Source: Zea mays
Taxonomy: Eukaryota; Streptophyta; Magnoliopsida; Poales; Poaceae
Length of the DNA: 64,000 nt
Direction of reading: 5' to 3'
NCBI RefSeq assembly: GCF_902167145.1
Contig: NC_050097.1
Span: 231,527,034 to 231,591,033 of the forward strand
Positions 22,601 to 32,383 of this stretch are shown here, piece by piece (positions within the stretch are counted from its first letter, which is position 1; every line of letters starts with the position of its first letter). The notes beneath the pieces are model-generated. The model saw nothing but the letters and a program-made list of their open reading frames with translations. It did not search any database and had not been told where the DNA came from. The translations under genes were made by a program, and so were the position numbers.

Positions 22601-23892
22601 GGTCATGCAGTCAAAAGAGATCAAAAAGGTCTTGACGATATCCATGGAAACATATCTGCTAATGTAAGTTTTCAGAACCAAAACTGTTGTATCTAGTATT
22701 TCTCATAGTACCTGCAATTTTTTCTACTCACTGTAACTAACAACTGGTAATGAAAAAACAGCTGCAACACTAACCTTCTAGGGCGTTTATTGAGCTGAAA
22801 ACCATTTTTCCATTTATAAAGCTGCAACTGGTACTACTGTCAGCATGATTTTGTCATAGGCTAACATTTTAGATAATGTTGACCAACACTAATTGTTCTG
22901 TTAGTTTTGAACTTTGGTTCATAAAACTTTTGATATGTCTTTTCCTAAACCACAAATATTCCTAGTAAACAACAGTATATAGTACTACAAACCTCCTACT
23001 TCATGCAATGATTCTCAACTCTCCTGCACATTTGAGAAAAAAATATTTGAGTATGGCATGCAAGATAACATAAGTTTTTCAAACCTTTGTTAGAGCTGAT
23101 GGGTGCAGCAATATAAACTGAATTTATTGTTTCTTTTTCTCAGAATGGAAAGGACCACAGGGTTGAATTGATTTATGCTGGTAGGTCAAGTATTAGAACT
23201 TTGATGGAAGAAGAGATGGCCAGCAGCACACAGCCCTTGAAGCAAGCACAAAGTTATGTCGCTGGGATATGCTCTGAAGATATTGATCTAAACTTGGCTG
23301 GAAGTCCCATGGAAATCTACAGATCTCATACTGAAGGCCAAGAAATCTACAGCTACTGAGCTCAAACAAGGAATTGTTTCTGATGCTTATGCAAGATCCA
23401 AGCTCTAGGTTGTTAGAATGTCGCCAAAACCTTTACATGTCACTAGGAAGTACCAAGTTAGACTCTGAAGATTATGACGAAGGAACTGAGTTGCAAGGTA
23501 CGACAGATAGTCTAGAGCAGTCAGCGACTTCTCCAAGTAAGATGAATAGAAGGCATAATTCTTTCTTGAAGGAGGATATGTTGGTCACGAGGAAGCCACC
23601 AAAGTTAAATGATGGTTCTCGTGGCCTTAGCAGAATAGTAATCTTGAAGCCCAGTCCTGCAAGAGGTCATAGCAGTCTTATCTCAGGTAGCGCAACTTCG
23701 TTACCACTATCAAATCATATTGACAGGCAAGTTCAGGAAGGCAGTGATAAACATGATTGTCATTTCTCGCTTAAAGAGCTTAAAATGAGGCTAAGAATTG
23801 CCATTAGCAATAATGAGAAGGATCACCAGTTAAACTCCACGAGTAGTGATTTTCATGAAGCTGAGGCTGATTCTGGCAAACTCCACGAGTAG
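22600..23892 (+). pseudogene. Captured gene fragment in the CACTA (TRM/DUF4378-like)
   Basis: A short exon-like block near 22615-22660 ends at a GTAAG donor. After about 450 bp of intron-like sequence, a block from about 23143 follows a TTTTTCTCAG acceptor-like site. Open stretches run at 23168-23359 (GRSSIRTLMEEEMASSTQ) and 23374-23892, a frame change or an unrecognised splice separating them. The second contains GLSRIVILKPSPARG, then LKELKMRLRIAI. An IVxLKPSP motif after a conserved basic block is a feature of plant TRM/LONGIFOLIA-type proteins with DUF4378/DUF3741 regions. I infer a captured internal piece of such a gene, with at least one intron kept. Start, C-terminus and the VARLMGL-type motif are absent, so it is not a functional gene. 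Confidence 0.5.
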
Positions 23893-24539
23893 CAAAGTAG
23901 CATTACTAAACTAAAAGGTTAGGAGACATAAAACTTGCCTGGGATCGGACGGCAGTACTGTAGCCGCGCCGGCGCTTCTCCGCCTGACTCGTTCCAGTGC
24001 GGTCAGCCTTGCTGCAGTAGCAGTGGGGCGCCGGCGGCTTAGAAATAAACAGCTTCGCTCAAGACGAGAGAACTGTCAGGAGATTTCCCATGGCCCACTG
24101 CTTAGAAAAAAACAGCTTAGCAATAATATATATATAGATGTACAATATAAAAATGTATTAGAAAATTTAAGCCAGAATTTGAATCCTAATAAGCCGTCAG
24201 CCATCTCTGGTGCAGTCCCCTAGTGGTGCTGGTACGCAGCAGCTCCAATGTTCCGTAACCGTGTCTCCCTGGCAAGAAAGGATTTCCCATCGTGTTCGTG
24301 GTCACAAGACCAAAAATGCCAGAATGGAGAGAAAGCGAAGGCTGCTCTCCCTTGCACTAGCTGCGGACCTAATCCAATGAAGAAGCGCCATGAATGCGGC
24401 GATGGCGATGGCGCTGTCGTCTCGGCGTCGGAGAACCCCTAATCCGCCCATGGCCCGCCGCCCTCGGCGTTGGTCCTCATCGTGGTCTCGCCAAAAGAAC
24501 ACCAATCAAGGACAGAGAGGTAGAGAGGCACAGCTTGGA

Positions 24540-24790
24540 GGCAACACACGCACCTGGGGACGACGGTTTGGCGGTCGGCCTGCTTGGGCGCGTGGCTGAG
24601 GACGGCGTTGGGGGTCGGCCGGCTTGGGAGCGCGGCTGGGGACGACGGATTGGCGGCCGGCCTGCTTGGTCGCGCGGCTGGGATGGCGTTGGGGGCCGGC
24701 CTGCTTAGGCGCGCGGCTAGGACGGCGGTTGTGGCCGGCCGGCTAGGGCGCGCGGCTGTGGACGGCGATTGGCGGCGGCGGCTGGAATCA
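24540..24790. repeat. GC-rich degenerate ~50-bp repeat in the CACTA
   Basis: Repeated GGCCGGCCTGCTTGGGCGCGCGGCT-like units (core GGCCTGCTTGG; near 24577, 24619, 24657, 24699 and 24738). This explains the Gly/Arg/Pro-rich ORFs on both strands. Confidence 0.65.
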
Positions 24791-25784
24791 CGGGAAGGGA
24801 GATAGGGTTTTGGGCTGTGGTGGCGCGGCTTGTATTTGGGCCAGCAACTAATTTGCGTGCCACACATGTTTTTTGGCGACTGACAGTGAGATGCTATAGG
24901 TATGAATTGCCGACTGACAAAGGGACACTATTCACATATAAATATAACGACTAACACTCAGTTGGAATATAGACATATGCCGACTCACCATTTGTGGCAA
25001 TGTATACCGACTAACAATTTGATGCTAATTCTCTATTTATAGCGACGGTCGTCAGACACTAATTTGGTGTTGTGGTATAGTGGGTCTTCTTCTCCGGTGA
25101 GAAACCTCCATTGTTAGGCTTAGAGTTTCTTCGTTTCTTCGTTTTTCCGTCCGTGTAGGGTCTCCCTCACTCTCTCATCACCTTCCCCGGCGGTGGCGCC
25201 CCTCCCCCCTCCGTTTCCCCTCCCATGGCGCCCCTTTCCCCCTCCCGGCAGCGGCTCCCGTGCCCCACGCCCGCGCTCCCTCCCTCCGAGGCGTGGCCCC
25301 CGCCCGCGGGCGCGCGTGCCCTGTGCGGCTTGGCCGGCCCCTTGGCGGAGGTCGAGCTCCTCCCTCCCCCTGCGCAGCCCCCTCTCCTTCCCCTCCTCTC
25401 TCTTCCATGGATGGGAGGAGGAAGATGAGAGGAAGAAGACGATAGCAATTCTGTAAATTTAGTCCGCGCGAATTACAGTATGGTTTAAAACATTCATAAC
25501 TTTTGCGTTTTAAACCCGATTCGATCCATTCAAGTTGTGTTAGATTCGTATTAAAATTATCTTAATTTAGAAATATTTATCCTAATTTTTGCACATTTTA
25601 TTTAATTTAGTTAAACGTTTGTTTAACCAGTGGCTACTAGAACGACGTTTCAATTTAAAAACCTAATTTAGGAATTCGATTTGCGCATTTATAATTAGTC
25701 ACCAATATGATTAACCTTAACTGAAATGTTACTTATTAATAATTGTTTAGTGTAATCACGTTGTCATTTATTTATTAGTTTCGC

Positions 25785-26010
25785 ATGTCGGTCCGCGCGT
25801 ACCGTGCGCGTGCCGCGGTGCTGTTTCGCGCATGTCGTAGCGTGTCGTCCGCAAGTATCGCGCGTGTTGTTCGTACGCATTGTCGCGTGCTGTTCGCGTG
25901 TGTCGCGCGCATTGCCGCGTGCCGTTCGAGCGTATCGCGCGTTGTCCGTGTGCTAAGTCGTTTGTGTCCGCGCGTTGCGCACATCGTGTTTGCACGTCGT
26001 GCGTCGTTAA
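25785..26010. repeat. CpG-dense low-complexity stretch in LTR of E
   Basis: Irregular reiteration of CGCGTGT/CGCGCATTG-type words. Long ORFs on both strands across it reflect composition, not genes. Confidence 0.6.
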
Positions 26011-27777
26011 TTCGTCTCACTTAGAATCGCTCATATTCATTAAGTTACTTGCTTAACTGTCAACTATTTAAATAGTAAGTTAGTCAAAACTAAGTAGTAG
26101 TATTAATTTACATTTGATTAATATCCATTAATATAGAAATGTCGAATTAAATGTTCTAATTAAGTACTTGTTTAACGTAAACGCGCTAACCCCTCGACCG
26201 TAGCTTCGACTATCGTGGTTCTTTTCCTCGCGTAACCGTAGAGGTGCTCTCTATTTTATATTGCTCGCTTTTATAACATTTTATCTTGTATGGTGTAATG
26301 TTCTTATGCACATGTATATGTTTGTTTGCTTGTGCCTGTTCGTCTTCGCTTCGCGTTGCGATTAGATCGCGATTCGTTTCTGAGCTTCGAGGAATCGACG
26401 ATCAAGCATGACGACCAAGTGATCGAACTCTTCGAGTTCTACGAGATCGAAGACCCTGAGCATCTGTTTGGTGAAGGCAAGTGTCCTCTGACCTATTATG
26501 TCCCATTTACTTTATAATTCATCAACCCGCATACCATGGTCAACCTAAGGATTGACTAGCTTTGTATTTACCTTGTCCTTGATTACCTTTTGGGTTACTA
26601 TGGTTAGCTTCATGCTATTGCTTTACTTTAATCAATGAACATGATGTGAACACTTATGATACGATGTTGTCTCTATGATTATGATGTTGGACTGGTGATA
26701 CTTTACGGGGCTCGAGCGGTTTCTCGAGTGCCTCTCCGTAAGGACCTGTTCGTTGGATGACCGCCCGGGAAAACAGTGCAACCATGAGGGTGGAATGGGA
26801 TGCCCTTAGCTGAATAATTAGAGGAACTGAGGTGTAGTTCGCTTCGCCGTCGTGCCGTTAATGGGGCTCGGTGTATGCGGCTCGCTCTGCCAAGGTTGGT
26901 TCGCCCCTTGGGGAGGAGTGCGGTGCATTTAGGAAACCTAACGGGCGGCTACAGCCTCAGGGAATCTTTGTAAAGGCTTCGTAGTGAATCCCTGGCCATT
27001 CACCTTGGGAGTGAATAAGGGTCTTGCAAGCCCGGGCTAGAGAGGGAATCACGACTTGTGGGTAAAGTGCGCAACCTCTGCAGAGTGTTATGAAACTGAT
27101 ATATCAGCCGTGCTCGCGGTTATGAGCGGACAAGGGAGCTCCATTGATTAGAGACACATTGATTAGTGGTACTTGATCAGAGATAGTTGGATTAAAGGTG
27201 GTGACGAGGATGATGTTTATGACTATGGTAATGGTAAGTTGTATTCTTTCCGTTTGGAAAGGGTACTTTGGGTTAATAACTTGGGTTAATGCTAAAACCT
27301 GGCTTTCTACTAGTAATAATAACCTGACCAACTAAAAGCAATTCTTTGACTTAACCTCACATAAAGCTAGTCCACTACAGCCAAACGAGACATTTGCTGA
27401 GTACGTTGATGTGTACTCACCCTTGCTTTCACAAAACACCAGGTTGCCTTTGGTGCAATCTATGCTCAGGTAAAGAAGGCGTCGAGGCGGATCTCCAGGA
27501 GTTCCAGGACGTCGACGAGTTCGAGGATTAGGCTAGCAACCCCCCAGTCAGCTGCCTGTGGTGGGTTGTTTACGTTGGCTACGTTTCGATTCTGTGTACT
27601 TTGATTTATATTATGTAAATGGCTCTAGTCTGTAATATTATTACTTACTCTTTATTGTAATTCGAAGCATTGTGCTATGATGAGTCATTTATGTAATCGC
27701 TGTGTACGTGAATTATTGATCCTGGCACGTACATGGTTCGCATTCGGTTTACCTTCAAAAACCGGGTGTGACATAAG

Positions 27778-27790
27778 TGGTATCAAAGCC
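27778..27790 (+). other. Primer binding site, element E
   Basis: TGGTATCAAAGCC, complementary to the initiator-Met tRNA 3' end with one change. It lies 4 nt after the LTR end at 27773. Confidence 0.8.
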
Positions 27791-30349
27791 GTGCTGACTG
27801 TAGGACCGCTGACCTAGAGTAGCATTGGCCGTTTTAAGGACTTATTGATTATTACTTCATCTCATCCTTGATTCTGCTTCAAAATATTAGTCACCTCGAC
27901 TAATTCTATGTTGTGCTCCTATATGCCCCCTTGCAAAAAAAGTATTTTATTCTAGTATGGTCTATACTTCTCTCAATCTATTAGATCTGATCTCATCTTG
28001 TGCTTGCGACATCTTTGTAGATGCCCCCTGACCATAGCCTTTAGTCTTTTGGGACTCTTTCCTCATCCATTATTAAATTGCTACTATTTGACCATCTCTA
28101 TTCCATTTTGTTATTGACATGCTTGTATCCTTGCATTTTTAGCACCCTTATCCCTTAATCTAAAGTACTTACCCTTGTACCTCTATTGCTCATTTAAACA
28201 GTCCAGTTTAGGTGTCCATGACCTTCTTGTCTTCTGGGATCATTTCTTATTCGGTTGTAAGTCGCTATCTTTCGACAATTTCTATGCCCTTGGTCTTGGT
28301 ATGCTCGTACCATTGGAATCTTGCCTACTCTTATTTTTATATGTGCTTACCTTTATGTCCCAATATCTGTTTGAAATATTTCAGTTAACATGCCCTTGAC
28401 CACCCTTGTTTCCTAATGATCCATGAGTGATCATTTTATTTTGCACACCTGTAGTAATCTCGTTGTTTCCTTGTAACTCCACTCGGTAATGAATCTTTAC
28501 TTCAACCCTTCTGTTGGAACCTTACCGATCTTACCCTTGATTGTTTTCTCCACTTTGTCGTTTCGTGAGTCTTGTCTTAACTATATCCTTTGTTATGCTT
28601 TTTAATTATTATCATATGCACCCTTGACACCTCTATATCCTACATTGATGTTTGTCTCATACCTGTCCTTTAAAATTGCCCCTCTTTTGTCTCATACCTT
28701 CTTTCTCTTGGCTGTATCCTCTTCTTTGGCTCGCGAGTTTGTAACCTCATCCTTTGTTGTGCTTTTGTTTCTTATTGCCTTTACCCTTTTCATCTCTCAA
28801 TCTTACCTTGGTGATTACTCTATGTTCGTTATCTAAAACCTCCAATCTCCCACCCTAGTTCAAGCGTGGTCTCTTACTTATCTCACCCGTGGTTATATCC
28901 TATACTTTACCTCTTGCAAGACTTATCTTATCTCTATTCTTGATTGTACCTAGATTCCTGTTTTTTATGCACATTTACCTCTTCCTTTATATCCTTGCCT
29001 ATTATCACCTTTGACCCTTGACCTCTCTCCATATTTACCATGATGTTTACCTATTTCTTAGCCTCACTTATTCCATTTCAATCCGAGAGTGTTATTTTCC
29101 CTATCCTGCTCTTGTTCGTTTCCTTTCCCTTTGTCGCTTTGCAAGTCTTGTCTTACCTTAACTTCATCCTTTGTGTAGCTTTTGTTTGATATCATCCTTA
29201 CCTTTGTAATCTGTAGATCTTGCCTTGATACTTATCTTAGGTCTGCTTGTTGAAATCCCCTCTTTTCTATCTCAATTTGAGAGATATGTTTTACTTATCT
29301 CACCCTTGACTATATCCTCTTCTTTACCGCGTGTAGGCCTAGACTTAACTCCATTCGTTATTGTATTTGTACCACTTGCTCTTCTATGCCTTTATCTTTT
29401 CTCTTACACCCTTGTCCGTTATCGCCTTTGGCCCTTGCGATATTTATGTCTTCTACCTAAATGCTTACCTTAAATTTATCCTTTAAATCCTCCCCTTTCT
29501 TTCAACCCAGTTTGAGAGTTGCGAGTTACCTACCTCTCCCTTGATTTCTCTTCACTTCTTGTCGCCTTACAAGTTTTGTTTCAATTCCATCCTTTGCTAT
29601 GTGTTTTATTTGCTATCACCACCTCCTTGTCATCCATCGATCTTGCCTTGATACTAATCTTTATTCTGGCTCTTTAAAATCTCCTCTCTTCCACCTCGAT
29701 TGGAGAGTGGTTGTTTACCTATCTGGCCATTGGACGTACCTCCTTCTTTTTCATCTGCAGGTCTTGTCTTAACTCCATCCTTTGTGGTACTTATATCCTT
29801 GGTTGTGTTTGTCTGTTATCACCTTAACCCTTGTCATCCCTTGATCTTTACCATGATGCTTATCTTGCACCTGCATTTTAAAGCCTCCTCTCCCATTTCA
29901 TTTCAAGAGTGATGTCTTGCCTATCCCGCTCTTGTTCATTCCCTTTTCCCTCTGTCGAGTTGCAAGTCTTGTCCTAACTCTATCTTTTGGTGTGTTTTTG
30001 CCTTTCACCTCCCTTACCTTTGTAATCTCTAGATCTTTCCATGATGTTATCTTATGCCTACCTTTTGAAATATCATCTTTTCCATCTCGATTTGAGAATG
30101 GTGTTTTACCTATCCTGACCTTGGTTGCATTCTCTCCCTTGTCTTATTATGCTTTAGCTCCATCCTTTATTATGCTCATGCCCCTACCCTCCATGTCTTA
30201 TTATTACCCTTGCCTTTTGTTGGCCTTAGAGGAAAGACCATCATTTAATTAAAAGGAACGTATAGCAACGAGATGTTTGTTGATGTGTGCTCATGATGTT
30301 TGTCCTTCTGCTATGGCTGATTTACTTCTTTGGAATGAGTGTTGATGTG
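27791..30349 (+). mobile_element. Leader/internal region of element E, interrupted by element A
   Basis: T/C-rich sequence after the PBS, with no gag or pol domain in any frame. Most of it is the tandem array listed separately. The last ~110 bp (30240-30349) is unique. Element A's LTR begins at 30350. The remainder of E, including its coding region if any, must lie outside the window. Confidence 0.6.
28020..30230. repeat. Degenerate ~195-bp tandem array in the leader of E
   Basis: A phrase like GCAAGTCTTGTCTTAACTCC followed by ATCCTTTGTTGTGCTTTTGT recurs near 28569, 28736, 28915, 29141, 29333, 29569, 29757, 29961 and 30150, spacing about 167-236 bp. Each unit also contains GATCTTGCCTTGATGCTTAT, CTCATTTGAGAGT and CACCCTTGACTATATCC-like words. 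Units are diverged by many substitutions and small indels. Short ORFs in it are frame-open only by composition. Confidence 0.75.
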
Positions 30350-30928
30350 TGAGAGCACCTAGAGGGGGGGTGAATAGGTGATCCTATAAAACTTTAAACT
30401 TAAGCCACAAAACTTGGTTAGACGTTAGCACTGTAATTGCCAAGTGGCTAGAGAGAAGTCTTAGCAAAACACAATAACCACACGAGAATAATCACAGAGA
30501 TGACATAGTGGTTTATCCCGTGGTTCGGCCAAGACCAACGCTTGCCTACTCCACGTTGTGGCGTCCCAACGGACGAGGGTTGCAATCAACCCCTCTCAAG
30601 CGGTCCAAAGACCTACTTGAATACCACGGTGTTTTGCTTTGCTTTTCTTAATCCCGTTCGTGAGGAATCTCCACAACTTGGAGTCTCTCGCCCTTACACT
30701 TGAAGTTCACAAAGAAGCACAGAGCAAGGGAGAGATTAGCAACTCACACAAGACACAAAGATCACAGCAAATACGCACACACAGGACCCAGACTTGAGCT
30801 CAAGAGACTAGCACACTAGAACGGAGCTCAAATCACTAGAATGTCGAACAAGTGCGCAGGAATGGAGTGTGAGTGATCAAGAGTGCTCTAGGAATGCTTG
30901 GTCTCCTCCTCCATGCGCCTAGGGGTCC

Positions 30929-30937
30929 CTTTTATAG
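30929..30937 (-). promoter_or_regulatory. TATA box of element A 3' LTR
   Basis: CTATAAAAG on the minus strand, at the same LTR position as in B and C. Confidence 0.75.
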
Positions 30938-31003
30938 CCCCAAGGCAGCTAGGAGCCGTTGAGAGCAATCTGGGAAGGCAATTCTTGCCTTCTGTCGCGT
31001 GGC

Positions 31004-31354
31004 GCACCGGACAGTCCGGTGCACACCGGACACTGTCCGGTGCCCGATTTCTTTCCTTAACTGGCGCAGCCGACCGTTGGCAGCCAGAGAGCCGTTGGCG
31101 CACCGGACATGTCCGGTGCACACCGGACAGTCCGGTGCCCCTTTCTAGCCGTTGGCTCGGCCACGTGTCCCGCGCAGATCGCGCGGCCGACCGTTGGTCC
31201 GGCCGACCGTTGGCTCACCGGACAGTCCGGTGCACACCGGACAGTCCGGTGAATTATAGCCGTACGTCGCCGGTGAATTCCCGAGAGTGGCCAGTTCGCT
31301 CGAGCCAGTCTGGCGCACCAGACACTGTCCGGTGCACCACCGGACAGTCCGGTG
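31004..31354. repeat. Palindrome array in LTR of A
   Basis: Repeats of CACCGGACTGTCCGGTG and variants (for example CACCGGACACTGTCCGGTG), often paired head-to-tail, interleaved with CCAACGGTCGGCC-type words. Same design as in elements B and C. Confidence 0.85.
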
Positions 31355-31595
31355 CTCCCAGACTGAGCAGACTTTGGCTGAACTAAGCCATCTTATTTCC
31401 AATTCGATTTTTCCTGTTTCCAGCACTTAGACACAACACATTAGTCCATAAAATAATGTACTAAGTCTAGAAACATACCTTTTGACATGATTTGCACTTT
31501 TTCCACCATATTGCATAGATCAACAAAAAAGCACTTGTGTTGGCACTCAATCACCAAAATACTTAGAAATGGCCCAAGGGCACATTTCCCTTTCA

Positions 31596-31609
31596 ATCTC
31601 CCCCTTTTT
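31596..31609 (-). other. Polypurine tract, element A
   Basis: The rc reads AAAAAGGGGGAGAT, directly adjoining the 3' LTR; it is the expected plus-strand primer. Confidence 0.85.
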
Positions 31610-32383
31610 GGTGATTTATGCCAACATAACATAAAGCAAGTAGAACAAGTGCAAAATCACTTCAAATAAAACTCAAATTTGTTCTGAATCAGATTTGGCA
31701 TATATGGATCATTCTTTGCCACCACTTGGTTTGTTTTTGCAAATCAAACTCAACTTTCTATCTCTAAGTCAAACACACATGTTAAGACATAAAGAGAGTC
31801 ATTCCAAGAGAAATTGATTCAAGATTTCAAAAACTCCCCTTTTTCCCATAATCAAGACTTCTCCCCACAAGAAGCCAACTTTTTGACAAGAGAGACAATA
31901 AAAGAGTTTTGACAAACCAAAAGCTCTATTCTACTATTTTCAAAATCTCTCAAGTGGTAGCTGATCCATTTATTGCTTTGGCCTTTATTTTCTCCCCCTT
32001 TGGCATCAAGCACCAAAACGGGATCAATCTTGGCCCTTGAACCCCATTGCCTCACCAAAAATCTTCAATAAAAATGCAAAGGCAATAAGAGTACATGAGA
32101 TGAACTTGGAATAAGTTACCCTCTCATCGGAGTGCAGTGGAAGTCTTTCATGGTCCAAGTCCACTTTTTTCCTTTCAATCCTTCTTTGAGACTAAATCAG
32201 CAAACTCAAGCACATGGTTAGTCTCAAAGGGTCAAGTTGTAACACATCTCCCCCTAAATATGTGCATCGCTTTGCAACGGACTTGTGAGGTCCAGGGAGT
32301 GTTTGTACAACTTGAGCACCATAGCTAAGCAACAAAATGCATAGGGAACATGATCAAAGGCATAAACACATGTATGCTATAAA
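31610..32383 (-). other. 3' non-coding region of element A
   Basis: Between the pol stop and the PPT. It contains further purine-rich PPT-like tracts (for example rc of TCTCCCCCTTTGG near 31990 and CATCTCCCCCTAAA near 32248), a Sirevirus hallmark. No ORF. Confidence 0.75.

Larger units (their letters stand above)
21377..25082. mobile_element. CACTA transposon (non-autonomous) in the LTR of E
   Basis: Perfect 14-bp terminal inverted repeats (CACTATACCACAAC left, GTTGTGGTATAGTG right) are flanked by a 3-bp TSD ggt at 21374-21376 and 25083-25085, the En/Spm signature. Subterminal regions carry repeated ACCGACTAACA and GTCGGTATAAAC motifs (21390-21660 and 24900-25060). No transposase domain is readable in the 3.7 kb interior, so it depends on an autonomous partner. 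It contains exon-like host gene fragments (22600-23892) and a GC-rich repeat (24540-24790). Confidence 0.9.
20591..27773 (+). mobile_element. 5' LTR of element E (Tekay/Del-like gypsy), split by a CACTA
   Basis: The LTR starts TGTAACACCC at 20591 and ends GGGTGTGACA at 27773 (imperfect terminal inverted repeats), 4 nt before a tRNA-Met-type PBS. After removing the 3.7 kb CACTA and one TSD copy, the LTR is about 3.5 kb, in the range of grass Tekay/Del elements. It contains a TATATATA at 21103, a very GC-rich part (25160-25440), a CpG-dense low-complexity stretch (25785-26010) and the segment at 26700-27120. Family assignment rests on LTR ends, length and PBS only, because no E protein domain is visible. 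Confidence 0.75.
30350..31595 (-). mobile_element. 3' LTR of element A
   Basis: 1246 bp, TGAGAGCACCTAGAGG... to ...CATTTCCCTTTCA on the plus strand (rc TGAAAGGGAAATG...GGTGCTCTCA). It is bounded inside by a polypurine tract and outside by E sequence. It contains a palindrome array and a TATA box on the minus strand. The target duplication is presumably atgtg (30345-30349); the partner copy is not in the window. Confidence 0.9.

Noticed and set aside
24390..24867. Gly/Pro/Arg-rich ORFs on both strands in the CACTA
   Set aside because: Arise from a GC-rich degenerate repeat; no recognisable protein.
25775..26024. Arg/Ala-rich ORFs on both strands
   Set aside because: Low-complexity CpG-rich sequence inside the LTR of E, with no domain and open in several frames.
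28175..30252. Series of 70-111 codon hydrophobic ORFs in the leader of E
   Set aside because: T/C-rich tandem array giving Leu/Phe/Ser-rich frames by composition; no start context or domain.
31004..31354. Regular palindromic repeats resembling a CRISPR-like array
   Set aside because: They are LTR palindromes in a plant retrotransposon, with unequal spacing, no unique spacers and no cas genes.
30898..31426. ORFs across the palindrome arrays (also at 35244-35813, 42938-43405, 54894-55458, 62613-63164)
   Set aside because: Repeat-derived frames (RTVRCTPDSPV-like reiteration); not proteins.
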